Origin: MGBC163016 sp964631345
GTDB lineage: Bacteria; Actinomycetota; Coriobacteriia; Coriobacteriales; Eggerthellaceae
Reading direction: 5' to 3'
DNA length: 64,000 nt
Assembly: GCA_964631345.1 (NCBI GenBank)
Contig: CAZVWE010000006.1
Coordinates: 1-64,000 of the forward strand
Both the position numbers and the translations under genes were made by a program. Shown here in pieces: positions 1 through 8,488 of the stretch (the first letter of the stretch is position 1; each line of letters starts with the position of its first letter). The notes beneath the pieces are model-generated. The model was not told where the DNA came from. It did no database searches and saw nothing but the letters and a program-made list of their open reading frames with translations.

Positions 1-73
1 TGGCTGATGGGACTTGAACCCACGACCTCCAGAGCCACAATCTGGCATTCTAGCCAACTGAACTACAGCCACC
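1..73 (-). tRNA. tRNA-His (GTG anticodon), cut by window start
   Basis: Read on the minus strand, the cloverleaf starts with the extra G at position 73 typical of bacterial tRNA-His. The anticodon loop is TTGTGGC, giving anticodon GTG, and the T arm (GTGGGTTCAAGTCCCAT) is intact. The last acceptor bases and the CCA lie outside the window. It decodes histidine codons and has its own promoter just upstream. Confidence 0.95.
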
Positions 74-98
74 ACATCGCATAAAGGCGCAATGCGAA

Positions 99-128
99 AT
101 TATACTTATGGCTTCCGACTAATGTCAA
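99..128 (-). promoter_or_regulatory. sigma-70-type promoter of tRNA-His
   Basis: On the minus strand there is a perfect TTGACA (123-128), an 18-bp spacer and a perfect TATAAT (99-104). The distance from the -10 box to the tRNA 5' end is 25 bases. This is the closest match to consensus seen in the window. Confidence 0.85.
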
Positions 129-152
129 CAATGAAGAAGCCTAAGAGTACGA

Positions 153-193
153 AAGTCAAGGCCAGTCTCAATCAAATAAACAAGCCTTGACTT
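153..193 (-). terminator. probable terminator of argS
   Basis: A perfect 10-bp inverted repeat (AAGTCAAGGC at 153-162, GCCTTGACTT at 184-193) with a 21-base loop lies just after the argS stop codon. The U tract is short, so termination efficiency is uncertain. Confidence 0.5.
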
Positions 194-210
194 AATTTAG
201 TAGCGCCAAG

Positions 211-1962
211 CTACATCTTCTCAGGAGCACTAACTCCCAAAAGGCCAAGACAAAGAGCCAAAAGTATACGAGTTGCATCGCATAAAGCCAACCTTGCTTG
301 CCTTACTGGATCATCCGCCGGACGAGGATCATTATTCTCATCTGTCAGAACGCGACAATCCGTATAGAACGCATGGAACAGAGATGCTAAATCTTGAGAG
401 AAATGCGTCAATCTAAACGGAGCACGATCTCGTGCCGCAAGTGTGATGAAGTCTCCAAAATCAGCCATCTTACGCATCAAAGCAAGCTCTGATTCATGAG
501 TAAGTACAGACAGATCACACGTCTCAGGTACAGTCTTTTCCGCTAACTCACCCATAGTGATCTGACCTGATTCTTCTTGCAATGCAATTTCCGATGGAGC
601 AGCCTTGCGCAAAATTGAACAAATACGAGCGTGCGCATACTGTACATAATAAACAGGATTCGATGAGTCTTTTTTCTTAGCCACTTCGATATCAAAATCG
701 ATCGGTTGATCAGATGATCGAGAAAGCATCAGATAACGTGTAGCGTCCACACCCACCTCATCAACCAATTCCTCAAGGGTAACCATCTCCCCTGTACGCT
801 TTGACATACGAACAGCTTCTCCATTACGGAAAAGATTAACAAGTTGTCCAAGCACAATCTCCAAATCTCCTGGCCAACCCCATGCCTCTAACATGCACTC
901 GCAACGCTTAACATACCCATGATGGTCAGCGCCCCAAATATTAATTAGATGATCAAATCCACGCATCTTTTTGTCATAGTGATAGGCAACATCAGACATG
1001 AAGTATGTCATCTCACCATTTGCTTTGATCATCACGCGGTCTTTTTCATCTCCAAGAGCAGACGAGCGAAACCAGATGGCTCCTTCATCCTCTTTGACAT
1101 AGCCCTTATCTTCCATCGCTTTAAGAGACTTTGATACAGGGCTTTCTCCATTTTCATCTTCAACATAAAGACTGCGCTCAGAAAACCACCTATCAAATGT
1201 AGTGCCAAGACGATCCAAAATATTACGTTGATCGTCAAGCATCATGTTGTATGCGATCTCTCTGAAAGCTTCCATGCGCTCTTCGTCTGTCATAGATTCA
1301 TATTTATTTCCATCGGTATCTATAATGCTTTGCGCAATATCTGCAACATATGATCCGCCATAGCATTGCTCTGGCATTTCAACATCATGTCCAAGTAATT
1401 GCATATATCGAACTGCAACTGAATTCCCAAAAACATCCATTTGGGTTCCATGGTCATTTATGTAAAACTCTTCATATACGTCATATCCGGCATGTCGCAT
1501 AACGCGCGCCATTGAATCTCCTAGCGCAGCCCATCTTCCGTGACCTACATGAAGAGGACCTGTAGGATTCGCTGATACATACTCAAGATTTATCTTGCGC
1601 TCGCCTTCAGGAATTTGGCCTTTTCCGTAATCATCGCCTTCTTCTCTGATGACACGTACAACTGACTGAAGAACCGCATCTTTCAGGCGAATATTAATAA
1701 ATCCAGGCCCTGCTATCTCAACAGATGCAATCATGTCATTTTCAGGAATATGATCTATGACTATCTGCGCGATATCTCGAGGAGCCATATGTGCTTGCTT
1801 TGCTAGACGCATTGCAACTGTAGATGCCCAATCTCCATTTGCCTCATCACGCGGACGTTCCAAAAATGCTGAAGGAATTTCTTCAAGCTTAAGCGACCCA
1901 TCATCAGTAGCTGATTTAATAGCGGCGTCCATTACTTTTTCAAGTGATTCGCGAATATCCAT
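211..1962 (-). CDS. argS: arginyl-tRNA synthetase
   Basis: Class I aminoacyl-tRNA synthetase that charges tRNA-Arg with arginine in the cytoplasm. At 583 aa it has the usual length. An N-terminal Add-1-like domain (about residues 1-110) is followed by the catalytic core with the HIGH-type signature HVGHG at 138-142. The KMSK-type signature MSKRTG lies near residue 395, and a C-terminal helical anticodon-binding (DALR) domain ends in GLLGVSAPEKM. It sits next to the arginine deiminase operon, but strong hairpins lie on both sides, so it is probably transcribed alone. The start codon follows a GGAACC stretch rather than a strong Shine-Dalgarno site. Confidence 0.97.
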   Translation of the reverse strand: MDIRESLEKVMDAAIKSATDDGSLKLEEIPSAFLERPRDEANGDWASTVAMRLAKQAHMAPRDIAQIVIDHIPENDMIASVEIAGPGFINIRLKDAVLQSVVRVIREEGDDYGKGQIPEGERKINLEYVSANPTGPLHVGHGRWAALGDSMARVMRHAGYDVYEEFYINDHGTQMDVFGNSVAVRYMQLLGHDVEMPEQCYGGSYVADIAQSIIDTDGNKYESMTDEERMEAFREIAYNMMLDDQRNILDRLGTTFDRWFSERSLYVEDENGESPVSKSLKAMEDKGYVKEDEGAIWFRSSALGDEKDRVMIKANGEMTYFMSDVAYHYDKKMRGFDHLINIWGADHHGYVKRCECMLEAWGWPGDLEIVLGQLVNLFRNGEAVRMSKRTGEMVTLEELVDEVGVDATRYLMLSRSSDQPIDFDIEVAKKKDSSNPVYYVQYAHARICSILRKAAPSEIALQEESGQITMGELAEKTVPETCDLSVLTHESELALMRKMADFGDFITLAARDRAPFRLTHFSQDLASLFHAFYTDCRVLTDENNDPRPADDPVRQARLALCDATRILLALCLGLLGVSAPEKM

Positions 1963-2010
1963 TTAATGGTTCCTTCCACTGTCTCGATTCCGCAAATTGT
2001 ATCACTGAAA

Positions 2011-2038
2011 CGGGCGCACTTTGCTCAAAGTGCGCCCG
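2011..2038 (-). terminator. terminator of the arc operon
   Basis: A perfect 12-bp GC-rich stem (CGGGCGCACTTT at 2011-2022, AAAGTGCGCCCG at 2027-2038) with a 4-base loop lies 32 bases beyond the arcC stop. On the minus strand it is followed by TTTC. It insulates argS from the arc operon. Confidence 0.8.
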
Positions 2039-2070
2039 CAGTACAACTTACACAATCTTGACATCTATTA

Positions 2071-3027
2071 TTACTCTGCAGTAATAATAGTTCCTGTTGT
2101 GCCGTTAAGACCCTCAGCTGCTTTTTCAAGCGACGTAATCAACGCCTTACCTTGGGGATATTCGGTTAGATATTCAATGCATGCTTGAATCTTAGGAAGC
2201 ATAGAACCCGGTGCAAACTGCCCTTCCTCTATGTATTCCCTTGCTTGAGATAGATTCATAGTGTCAATTTCTTCTTGATTCGGTTTCCCGAAATTAATGG
2301 CAACTTTTTCCACAGCTGTCAAAATTACAAGCATGTCAGCCTTGAAATCAGCGGCCAATTTTGCGCTAGTTCTATCTTTGTCTATAACAGCAGGCACTCC
2401 GTGATATGAATCGTCATATTCAAATACAGGAACCCCGCCACCACCAGCAGCAATTACGATATATCCGTCATCCATTAAGTCCTTGATAGCATCAAGCTCA
2501 ACAATTCTTTGCGGACGAGGACTTGCAACCATCATTCTCCAACCACGTCCCGCATCTTCAGCAAAGGTCATACCGGTTTCTTCAGCGCGTTTCTTTGCTT
2601 CCTCTTCGGTAAGAAATGGCCCTACCGGTTTTGTTGGATGCTGAAAAGCTGGGTCTTCTGGATATACAACAGTCTGCGTTATAACGCATGCTGTAGACCT
2701 CAAGATCGAGCGCCTCTTAAGTTCGCCTAGCAACGCTTGGGATAGCTGATATCCAATATATCCTTGACTCATTGCACCACATTCAGGAAAAGGCATTTCA
2801 GGAATTGATTTGTCATTTTTGCTGGCCTCAGCAAAAGCATTTGAAATCATCCCAACTTGAGGACCGTTTCCATGGCTTACAACAACATTGATCCCCTCTT
2901 CAATCATGTCGACAATATGGATAGCAGTATTTTCCACAAGGTCTAGCTGCTCTTCTGGAGTATCACCTAAGGCATTACCGCCCAGAGCAATTACAACGCT
3001 TTTACCTTCACCTTTTTGATAAGCCAT
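2071..3027 (-). CDS. arcC: carbamate kinase
   Basis: Last enzyme of the arginine deiminase pathway: carbamoyl phosphate plus ADP gives ATP, CO2 and ammonia. The 318-aa product has the amino-acid-kinase fold signatures IALGGNALG near the N terminus, VSHGNGPQVG around residue 60, the glycine-rich AAGGGGVPV, and DKDRTSAKLA near the C-terminal third. It is the third gene of a minus-strand arcA-arcB-arcC unit, starting 15 bases after the arcB stop, with a GGAG ribosome site 9 bases upstream. In anaerobes this route makes ATP from arginine and raises pH with ammonia. Confidence 0.96.
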   Translation of the reverse strand: MAYQKGEGKSVVIALGGNALGDTPEEQLDLVENTAIHIVDMIEEGINVVVSHGNGPQVGMISNAFAEASKNDKSIPEMPFPECGAMSQGYIGYQLSQALLGELKRRSILRSTACVITQTVVYPEDPAFQHPTKPVGPFLTEEEAKKRAEETGMTFAEDAGRGWRMMVASPRPQRIVELDAIKDLMDDGYIVIAAGGGGVPVFEYDDSYHGVPAVIDKDRTSAKLAADFKADMLVILTAVEKVAINFGKPNQEEIDTMNLSQAREYIEEGQFAPGSMLPKIQACIEYLTEYPQGKALITSLEKAAEGLNGTTGTIITAE

Positions 3028-3042
3028 TTCACTCAGCTCCTA

Positions 3043-4038
3043 TTAACGGAGTGTTGCATACATAATTGCTTTAATGGAGTGCATACGATTTTCTGCTTCA
3101 TCAAATACCCTAGAACGAGACGACTCAAATACCTCATTTGTCACTTCCATCTCGGCAAGTCCAAACTTCTCGTAAACGTCTTCGCCAATTGTTGTATTTC
3201 TGTCATGGAAAGAAGGTAAGCAATGCATAAAGATCGCATTGTCTGAAGCCATATCCATAACAGCACTATTTACCTGATAAGGCTTTAGAAGCTTAATTCT
3301 CTCTTCCCAAAGATCTGATGACTCACCCATTGAAACCCAGATGTCTGTATAGATAACATTTGCATCTGTCGCAGCTTCCTTAACATCTTCAGTAAGTGTG
3401 ACCGAGCCGCCACTTTCTTTTGCAAGCTCTTTACATGTTTTTACAAGATTCTCATCAGGCATAAGATCCTTAGGTCCGCATCCTACAAAGTTAAGTCCCA
3501 ACTTTGCGCAAGCTACCATCAAAGAATTTCCCATATTGTTTCTGCAGTCCCCAAAGAAGACGAACTTAAGTCCTTTAATTCCCATTGGGAAGTTCTCTTT
3601 CACAGTAAGCATATCTGCGATCATCTGTGTTGGATGGAACATGTCAGTGAGTCCATTCCAAACAGGAACGCCTGCAACGCTTGCGAGCTCTTCAACGAGG
3701 TCTTGAGAAAATCCACGATACTCAATGCCGTCGTAGAAACGACCGAGCACGCGCCCCGTATCAGCAATTGATTCTTTTTTACCCATTTGAGATGAGCCAG
3801 GATCAAGGTAGGTTACACCCATGCCAAGGTCGTTTCCTGCAACCTCAAAAGAGCAACGAGTACGGGTTGAGGTCTTCTCAAACAAAAGGACAATGTTTTT
3901 GCCTTCTAGATACTTATGAGGAACTCCAGCTCGCTTAAGATCTTTGAAATCGGATGACAATTGAATTAGATAGTTGATTTCTTCTGGAGTGAAATCAAGG
4001 AGTTTCAAAAAGCTCCTGCCGCTTAAATTAACAGGCAT
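3043..4038 (-). CDS. arcB: ornithine carbamoyltransferase, catabolic type
   Basis: Converts citrulline and phosphate to ornithine and carbamoyl phosphate when working in the arginine deiminase pathway. The 331-aa protein carries the carbamoyl-phosphate site STRTR (57-61), the HPTQ motif near residue 137 and the ornithine-binding HCLP motif near residue 275. These are the hallmarks of the OTCase family. The position between arcA and arcC, rather than among arginine biosynthesis genes, argues for the catabolic role. AGGAAAG precedes the ATG at 6-7 bases. Confidence 0.95.
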   Translation of the reverse strand: MPVNLSGRSFLKLLDFTPEEINYLIQLSSDFKDLKRAGVPHKYLEGKNIVLLFEKTSTRTRCSFEVAGNDLGMGVTYLDPGSSQMGKKESIADTGRVLGRFYDGIEYRGFSQDLVEELASVAGVPVWNGLTDMFHPTQMIADMLTVKENFPMGIKGLKFVFFGDCRNNMGNSLMVACAKLGLNFVGCGPKDLMPDENLVKTCKELAKESGGSVTLTEDVKEAATDANVIYTDIWVSMGESSDLWEERIKLLKPYQVNSAVMDMASDNAIFMHCLPSFHDRNTTIGEDVYEKFGLAEMEVTNEVFESSRSRVFDEAENRMHSIKAIMYATLR

Positions 4039-4048
4039 TGTTCTTTCC

Positions 4049-4110
4049 TTTCAGTATGTGTTTCAGTATGTATAAACCTTTATCAGTGATAAACCTTCAG
4101 TGATAAATCC
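4049..4110. repeat. short tandem duplications between arcA and arcB
   Basis: Within the 93-base arcA-arcB spacer, TTTCAGTATGT occurs twice with a 12-base period (4049-4072), and a unit containing AAACCTT(TAT)CAGTGAT is repeated next to it (4074-4104). The array falls just after the arcA stop codon. It resembles the duplications seen after several other stop codons in this window. Confidence 0.7.
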
Positions 4111-4131
4111 TTTTATGTCTTGATAATGTCG

Positions 4132-5352
4132 CTATAGATCTTCACGCCAAAGTGGCATTGACATACAACGTGGACCACCACGGCCACGTGAAAGCTCAGC
4201 TGATGGCATCTCAAGAACATTGACTCCTTCTCTACGAAGTACAGCGTTGGTTACGTCATTTCTCTGATAAACAACAACTGTGCCTGGTCGTATACATAAG
4301 GTATTTGATCCGTCGTTCCATTGCTCACGTTCAGCTGCAATTCTGTCTCCACCACCACAAGGAATTAGCTTTACAGCACGGCCTACATGCTCAGATAAGA
4401 CCTCTTCTAAGGTTTCGTTTACTTCACGCACATGAATGCCACCCTTCCCATCAGGTTTGATCTCAAAGACTGTAAGCGGTCCCATGATGCCTGGATGGAT
4501 AGTGAATTTGTCGTAATCGATTTGAGTAAATACGGTATCTAGATGCATGAACGCACGTGAATTAGGAATATTAAACGCGAGAATCGCCTCAATAGGTGAA
4601 TCAGACTTAAAAATATTCTTTGCAATCTGGTCGATTGCATCAGGCTCTGTACGTTGTGAGATACCGATTGCGAGCGTATTCTCATTAATGTTAAGAATGT
4701 CTCCACCCTCAATATGGAAGGTGTTATCTCGCTCGTAATATCTTGGTACATCTTTATAATCCGGGTGATACCTGAAGATATAATCGCCATAAATGGTCTC
4801 ACGGTTACGCGTTTGAGAATACATACGGTTGATTGAGATACCGTTTCCAATCATTGCAAATGGATCACGCGTAAAGTACAAATTCGGCATTGGTGCACAT
4901 ATCAACTTCGCCGCATCACTTACAAGATCAACAAGTGAATTAGTGAATTCAACATTAATTTCTTGAAGATTAACCCCTGCCATAGTCTTTTTAACCATAT
5001 CAATATTTGACTCATACTTTTCATTGATATAGTCAGTCAAAATTTTCTGCCAACGTTCAGTACGTATTCCTGCTTCGAAAATCCACTCTTTCATAAACTT
5101 TGGTCGAAGCTCAGGGTTTTGATCTAAAACCTCTGCCATAAGTTCTTCTAGATAGACAACTTCAACACCTTCATCCTCAAGAATTTTTGCGAAGGCGTCA
5201 TGTTCCTGCTGAGCTACCTGCAGAAACGGAATGTCATCAAAGAGCAGCTCTTCAAGCGTGTTAGGAGTAAGGTTCAACAACTCGTCTCCCGGTCGATGCA
5301 AAAGCACCTTTTTTAACGGGGCGATCTCACTCTTGACATTCACACCAGCCAT
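4132..5352 (-). CDS. arcA: arginine deiminase
   Basis: First enzyme of the pathway: hydrolyses L-arginine to citrulline and ammonia. The 406-aa sequence has the guanidino-group-modifying fold motifs in order: FTRDPFAMIGNG around 165, HIEGGD around 215 (catalytic Asp/His region), HLDTVFTQID around 270, and the catalytic cysteine in RGGPRCMSMP at residue 396. The strong GGAGG site six bases before the ATG fixes the start. It is the promoter-proximal gene of arcA-arcB-arcC; no arginine/ornithine antiporter (arcD) is visible in the window. Confidence 0.97.
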   Translation of the reverse strand: MAGVNVKSEIAPLKKVLLHRPGDELLNLTPNTLEELLFDDIPFLQVAQQEHDAFAKILEDEGVEVVYLEELMAEVLDQNPELRPKFMKEWIFEAGIRTERWQKILTDYINEKYESNIDMVKKTMAGVNLQEINVEFTNSLVDLVSDAAKLICAPMPNLYFTRDPFAMIGNGISINRMYSQTRNRETIYGDYIFRYHPDYKDVPRYYERDNTFHIEGGDILNINENTLAIGISQRTEPDAIDQIAKNIFKSDSPIEAILAFNIPNSRAFMHLDTVFTQIDYDKFTIHPGIMGPLTVFEIKPDGKGGIHVREVNETLEEVLSEHVGRAVKLIPCGGGDRIAAEREQWNDGSNTLCIRPGTVVVYQRNDVTNAVLRREGVNVLEMPSAELSRGRGGPRCMSMPLWREDL

Positions 5353-5640
5353 TTGAGACCTCCAATCAAGCTTGACAATATGGATAAATGAGACAAAGGC
5401 TTAATTCGATTTATTTCAGCATTCATCTCTTTGTTACTTCACGCTACCACTAGGAACAAATTAGAGGTTATTGATGGCCAGCATATAGATGACAAGTTGA
5501 TAACGTGGTACCAAAACGTTGACTCCAAGGTTTCCAAATTTACGCATGGTCTTTCACCATATACTCATCCATATACGATCAAATAATGTTTTGTATATAA
5601 ATCCATCCCACAAGATTGCATTCTTTTTGCTCCCCTGCGC
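5353..5640. other. intergenic region upstream of arcA
   Basis: About 290 bases without a plausible gene. It must hold the arc operon promoter (minus strand), but I cannot pick out a convincing -35/-10 pair. A small hairpin, ATGGT-CTTTC-ACCAT (5546-5560), is the clearest symmetric element. No canonical ARG box (TGAAT-N4-ATTCA type) was found. A palindrome ATGAATTATTCAT (5659-5671) lies between the tRNA-Arg promoter and gene. Confidence 0.5.
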
Positions 5641-5646
5641 TATAAT
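5616..5646 (+). promoter_or_regulatory. promoter of tRNA-Arg
   Basis: TTGCAT (5616-5621) and a perfect TATAAT (5641-5646) are separated by 19 bases, which is long for the spacer. The -10 box is convincing; the -35 box is approximate. The transcript would have a leader of about 32 bases that includes the ATGAATTATTCAT palindrome. Confidence 0.6.
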
Positions 5647-5684
5647 AATCGCGCTTAAATGAATTATTCATGCAAGCAAGCTAT

Positions 5685-5760
5685 GCGCCCATGGCTCAAT
5701 GGATAGAGCATCGGACTTCTAATCCGGCGGTTGCAGGTTCGAGTCCTGCTGGGCGCACCA
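5685..5760 (+). tRNA. tRNA-Arg (TCT anticodon)
   Basis: A complete 76-base cloverleaf with encoded CCA. The acceptor stem GCGCCCA pairs with TGGGCGC, the anticodon loop is CTTCTAA and the T arm is GCAGGTTCGAGTCCTGC. It reads AGA codons. Confidence 0.97.
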
Positions 5761-5769
5761 CAAAAATTA

Positions 5770-5800
5770 AAGCCAAGTCAAATATGACTTGGCTTTTCTT
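5770..5800 (+). terminator. terminator of tRNA-Arg
   Basis: A perfect 11-bp stem (AAGCCAAGTCA and TGACTTGGCTT) with a 4-base AATA loop is followed by TTCTT, ten bases after the tRNA. Confidence 0.9.
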
Positions 5801-5822
5801 ATGAGTCATCTTATTGAGTGAG

Positions 5823-5869
5823 TTTTCCTGAAGTTCTCCTGAAACTATCCTGAAGCTATCCTGGAATTA
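5823..5869. repeat. four tandem ~12-bp repeats
   Basis: The core TCCTGAA recurs four times in succession (ttttcctgaag, ttctcctgaaac, tatcctgaagc, tatcctggaat). It lies downstream of the M23 peptidase stop codon and has no coding potential that I can see. Confidence 0.75.
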
Positions 5870-5921
5870 GGGTTGAACCGTAGGAACTAAAGTGGGCTTC
5901 AGACTCACCCCATGACACCAT

Positions 5922-5967
5922 GTCAGTCTTATTAAGCGAACTAAGTCAGTCTTTTGCGAGCAAACTA
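5922..5967. repeat. imperfect 23-bp direct duplication
   Basis: Two copies starting GTCAGTCTT and ending AACTA (5922-5943 and 5945-5967) sit directly downstream of the M23 peptidase stop codon at 5976. Confidence 0.65.
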
Positions 5968-5975
5968 ACCATGAC

Positions 5976-7127
5976 TTACAAATAGGCATAGGGGCAAACC
6001 GCTGTTCCATTTACCTCAACTTGAAAATGTAAATGAGGCCCAGTGGATTTTCCAGTAGACCCAACAGCACCAATATTTTGACCCCGTTCAACAGTATCAC
6101 CAACTGAAACAAACACAGCAGATGCATGCATGTATTTAGTCACAAGGCCATTGCCATGCGAAATTACAATCCAGTTCCCAGCACCACCGTGATACCCACC
6201 ATCAGTTGTTGTCGCGATCACCGTCCCGGATTCCGCTGCGTAAAACGGAGTGCCCATAGGAGCGGCCATATCAGTTCCTTTATGGAATTTATTATCGAAT
6301 GATCGATATCCCCAACCACTCGATTCAGTGGCACCAGGACACGGATTAGCAAAATATCCTGAACCTACATCAACATTGCCTCCGGCACTCATGGATTCCG
6401 CAAAGGCTGCAGCAGCTGCCTTTGCAGCCTCTTCTGCCTTTCGCGCAGCTTCAGCCTCCAGTTCAGCCTGGGCTTCAACTTCTTCTATTTCACCACTAAT
6501 TTGTGTAGCCTGCGCCGTTAATTCCGACTGTTTAACAGCAATTTCCAACTGTCTCGCCTGGGCCTGCTGCATACGATCTTCTGCGATCATCTTTTGTTCT
6601 TGGTAAGTAATAGCAGCAGCACCAGCTTCTTCTCGCACAGCTTTCGCTTCGTCTAAAAGGCCTGAATTATGACCCGTTACGCGCTGCAGCATGTCCCACC
6701 CAGTCACAAAATCGCTAAAAGATGTTGACCCAAGCAAAACGTTCATAAACGCCGATCCGGTACCTACCTTTTCGGTTTTGTATTGCTTTCTTGCCAAGTC
6801 AGCCAATTTAACTTTCAAATCGGCCATTTTCGCCTCGGCCGCTTTCATCGTGTTCTCAGCATCAACCATTGCTTTCATGGCTTCGTTGTGTTCCGCTACG
6901 GCCTCTCCGTAGTCAGCAGAAGCTTCGTTGAGATCATTTTGCAACGCATCTATAGAACCAAGAATCGAATCTGCTTTTGCTTTTAAAGCATCAATTTCTT
7001 CTTGGGATTGAGTTGATATTTCATCCTCATCTGCATGCGCCAAATAAGGAAAAGCAAAAATAAGCGCAAAGGATAAAACAAGAGCAATGGCTGTACGTAA
7101 ATAATTCACAAAGCCTTTCTGGCTCAT
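5976..7127 (-). CDS. secreted M23 (LytM-type) peptidase with N-terminal coiled coil
   Basis: Predicted exported cell-wall endopeptidase or regulator of the EnvC/NlpD/CwlO-like kind. I chose the ATG at 7127 (383 aa) because it gives a classic signal peptide (hydrophobic stretch TAIALVLSFALIFAFPYLAHA). An upstream in-frame ATG at 7211 would bury it. Residues about 35-240 form a long alanine- and glutamate-rich coiled coil ending in an Ala-rich EAARKAEEAAKAAAAA segment. The C-terminal M23 domain has the zinc ligands HKGTD (282-286) and the HxH pair in GPHLHF (365-367), so it looks catalytically intact. It is flanked by tRNA genes and likely monocistronic. It probably helps separate daughter cells or remodel peptidoglycan. 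Confidence 0.9.
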   Translation of the reverse strand: MSQKGFVNYLRTAIALVLSFALIFAFPYLAHADEDEISTQSQEEIDALKAKADSILGSIDALQNDLNEASADYGEAVAEHNEAMKAMVDAENTMKAAEAKMADLKVKLADLARKQYKTEKVGTGSAFMNVLLGSTSFSDFVTGWDMLQRVTGHNSGLLDEAKAVREEAGAAAITYQEQKMIAEDRMQQAQARQLEIAVKQSELTAQATQISGEIEEVEAQAELEAEAARKAEEAAKAAAAAFAESMSAGGNVDVGSGYFANPCPGATESSGWGYRSFDNKFHKGTDMAAPMGTPFYAAESGTVIATTTDGGYHGGAGNWIVISHGNGLVTKYMHASAVFVSVGDTVERGQNIGAVGSTGKSTGPHLHFQVEVNGTAVCPYAYL

Positions 7128-7228
7128 GTTTAAAAATCCATGCGATACATCATTAGAATCCACAGAGACGCTAAAAAAATTGATTTTTGCAATGCATGCT
7201 TTGATATACATCTACCCCTTATTGATAC

Positions 7229-7270
7229 TTGATACCAAATCGTTAACTAGTTGTTTGATTATGGTATCAA
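7229..7270. promoter_or_regulatory. inverted repeat upstream of the M23 peptidase
   Basis: Perfect 8-base arms TTGATACC (7229-7236) and GGTATCAA (7263-7270) lie about 100 bases upstream of the M23 gene start. This could be a regulator site or a leader hairpin; no specific regulator is recognised. Confidence 0.35.
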
Positions 7271-7308
7271 TCTAAAGTGAAGATGAGATGAAGAAGTCAA
7301 GAAAAAAG

Positions 7309-7340
7309 AAGATGCCAGAAAACTAATTTCCTGGCATCTT
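7309..7340 (-). terminator. terminator of tRNA-Gly
   Basis: A perfect 10-bp stem (AAGATGCCAG and CTGGCATCTT, 12-base loop) is followed on the minus strand by CTTTTTTCTT. It lies 10 bases after the tRNA 3' end. Confidence 0.9.
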
Positions 7341-7350
7341 TTGAATTCTA

Positions 7351-7424
7351 TGGAGCGGGCGATGGGAATCGAACCCACCTCACGAGCTTGGAAGGCTCGG
7401 GTTCTACCGATGAACTACGCCCGC
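7351..7424 (-). tRNA. tRNA-Gly (TCC anticodon)
   Basis: A complete 74-base cloverleaf with encoded CCA. The acceptor GCGGGCG pairs with CGCCCGC, the anticodon loop is CTTCCAA and the T arm is GTGGGTTCGATTCCCAT. A TATAAT box sits 11 bases upstream of its 5' end (7437-7442 region). Confidence 0.97.
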
Positions 7425-7628
7425 ATCGAGATTGGATTATACAGCATAGCAAAAACATCTGCCGATATTAAAAACAAATCGCACCTTTGTAACAGTTTTC
7501 GGTTAATCACATATAGATCACTCTCAACTATTAAGTTCTTCTTAGAACTACAGCAGCTACACATCACCAATATATCCAAACATTGGGGTAAATCTTTTAG
7601 CTGTCCATAAGACCAAGGAGAATTTGCC

Positions 7629-8426
7629 ATGAATAAAACCGTCCCCCTAACGCCAATCAAACGAATTGCACTAATAACAGGTGCATCGTCTGGGATTGGA
7701 CGCGAGTTTGCTGTGCAGATTGACCAACTACAAAAGGTTGATGAAATTTGGATCAACGCAAGAAAAGAAGAAGATCTAAAAGAGGTCGCAGATACATTAG
7801 ATACACCTGCAAAACTATTGGTTGGAGATCTAACCAAAGAAGAAGATATCCAAAAAATCCGAGATGAACTTAAGACTGAAAAACCAATTGTTGCATATCT
7901 AGTAAATGCAGCTGGATTTGGCAAATTTGGAGATTGGCAGACAATATCAGATGAAGCTATTGAGTCTATGATTGAACTAAATTGCAAAGCTGTTGTTATG
8001 ATGACGCGCGTATGTCTTCCCTACATGCAGCGCGGTAGTCATCTAATAGAAGTGGCATCTGCAGCTGCCTTTGTGCCTCTTCCGCATATGAATGTCTATG
8101 CAGCTTCTAAAGCGTTCGTACTGCGTTACACACGTGCGCTCAGATGGGAACTTCACGGAACCGGGATCACCGCAACAGCACTTTGTCCAACATGGGTAAA
8201 AACTGGATTTGAAAAAGTTGCTAGAGAGTCAGGCGGCGCAGGCGATGTGCGACATCTGCTTGGCACTCAAAGTGCACACAGCGTAGTTAAAGCAGCACTC
8301 TGTGCGAATAAAGCTCATTTTGCTGTAGCGTGCGCAAGCCCACAGTCACTTTTGCTTCGGCTCATAGGAAAAATTGTACCTAGCTGCATATCTATGGCTG
8401 GATGGGAAATAATCCGCCGAGTTTAA
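7629..8426 (+). CDS. short-chain dehydrogenase/reductase
   Basis: NAD(P)-dependent oxidoreductase of the classical SDR family, 265 aa. The Rossmann cofactor motif TGASSGIG is at residues 17-24, the NAAGFG motif is near 97, and the catalytic Ser and YAASK lie near 142 and 157. The substrate cannot be read from the sequence. A strong AAGGAG seven to eight bases before the ATG supports the start. It is followed 62 bases later by an aldehyde dehydrogenase on the same strand. The pair may interconvert alcohols or ketones, aldehydes and acids, but that is inference. Confidence 0.9.
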   Translation: MNKTVPLTPIKRIALITGASSGIGREFAVQIDQLQKVDEIWINARKEEDLKEVADTLDTPAKLLVGDLTKEEDIQKIRDELKTEKPIVAYLVNAAGFGKFGDWQTISDEAIESMIELNCKAVVMMTRVCLPYMQRGSHLIEVASAAAFVPLPHMNVYAASKAFVLRYTRALRWELHGTGITATALCPTWVKTGFEKVARESGGAGDVRHLLGTQSAHSVVKAALCANKAHFAVACASPQSLLLRLIGKIVPSCISMAGWEIIRRV

Positions 8427-8488
8427 TGCAAGTCAAAAATCTGCGCTGTTGATATCTATCTAAGGTATGCCAATGAAAAGGAGTGCAT

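Noticed and set aside
5659..5671. ATGAATTATTCAT as an arginine-repressor (ARG) box
   Set aside because: The half sites are too close for the TGAAT-N4-ATTCA consensus, and it lies in the tRNA-Arg leader, far from arcA.
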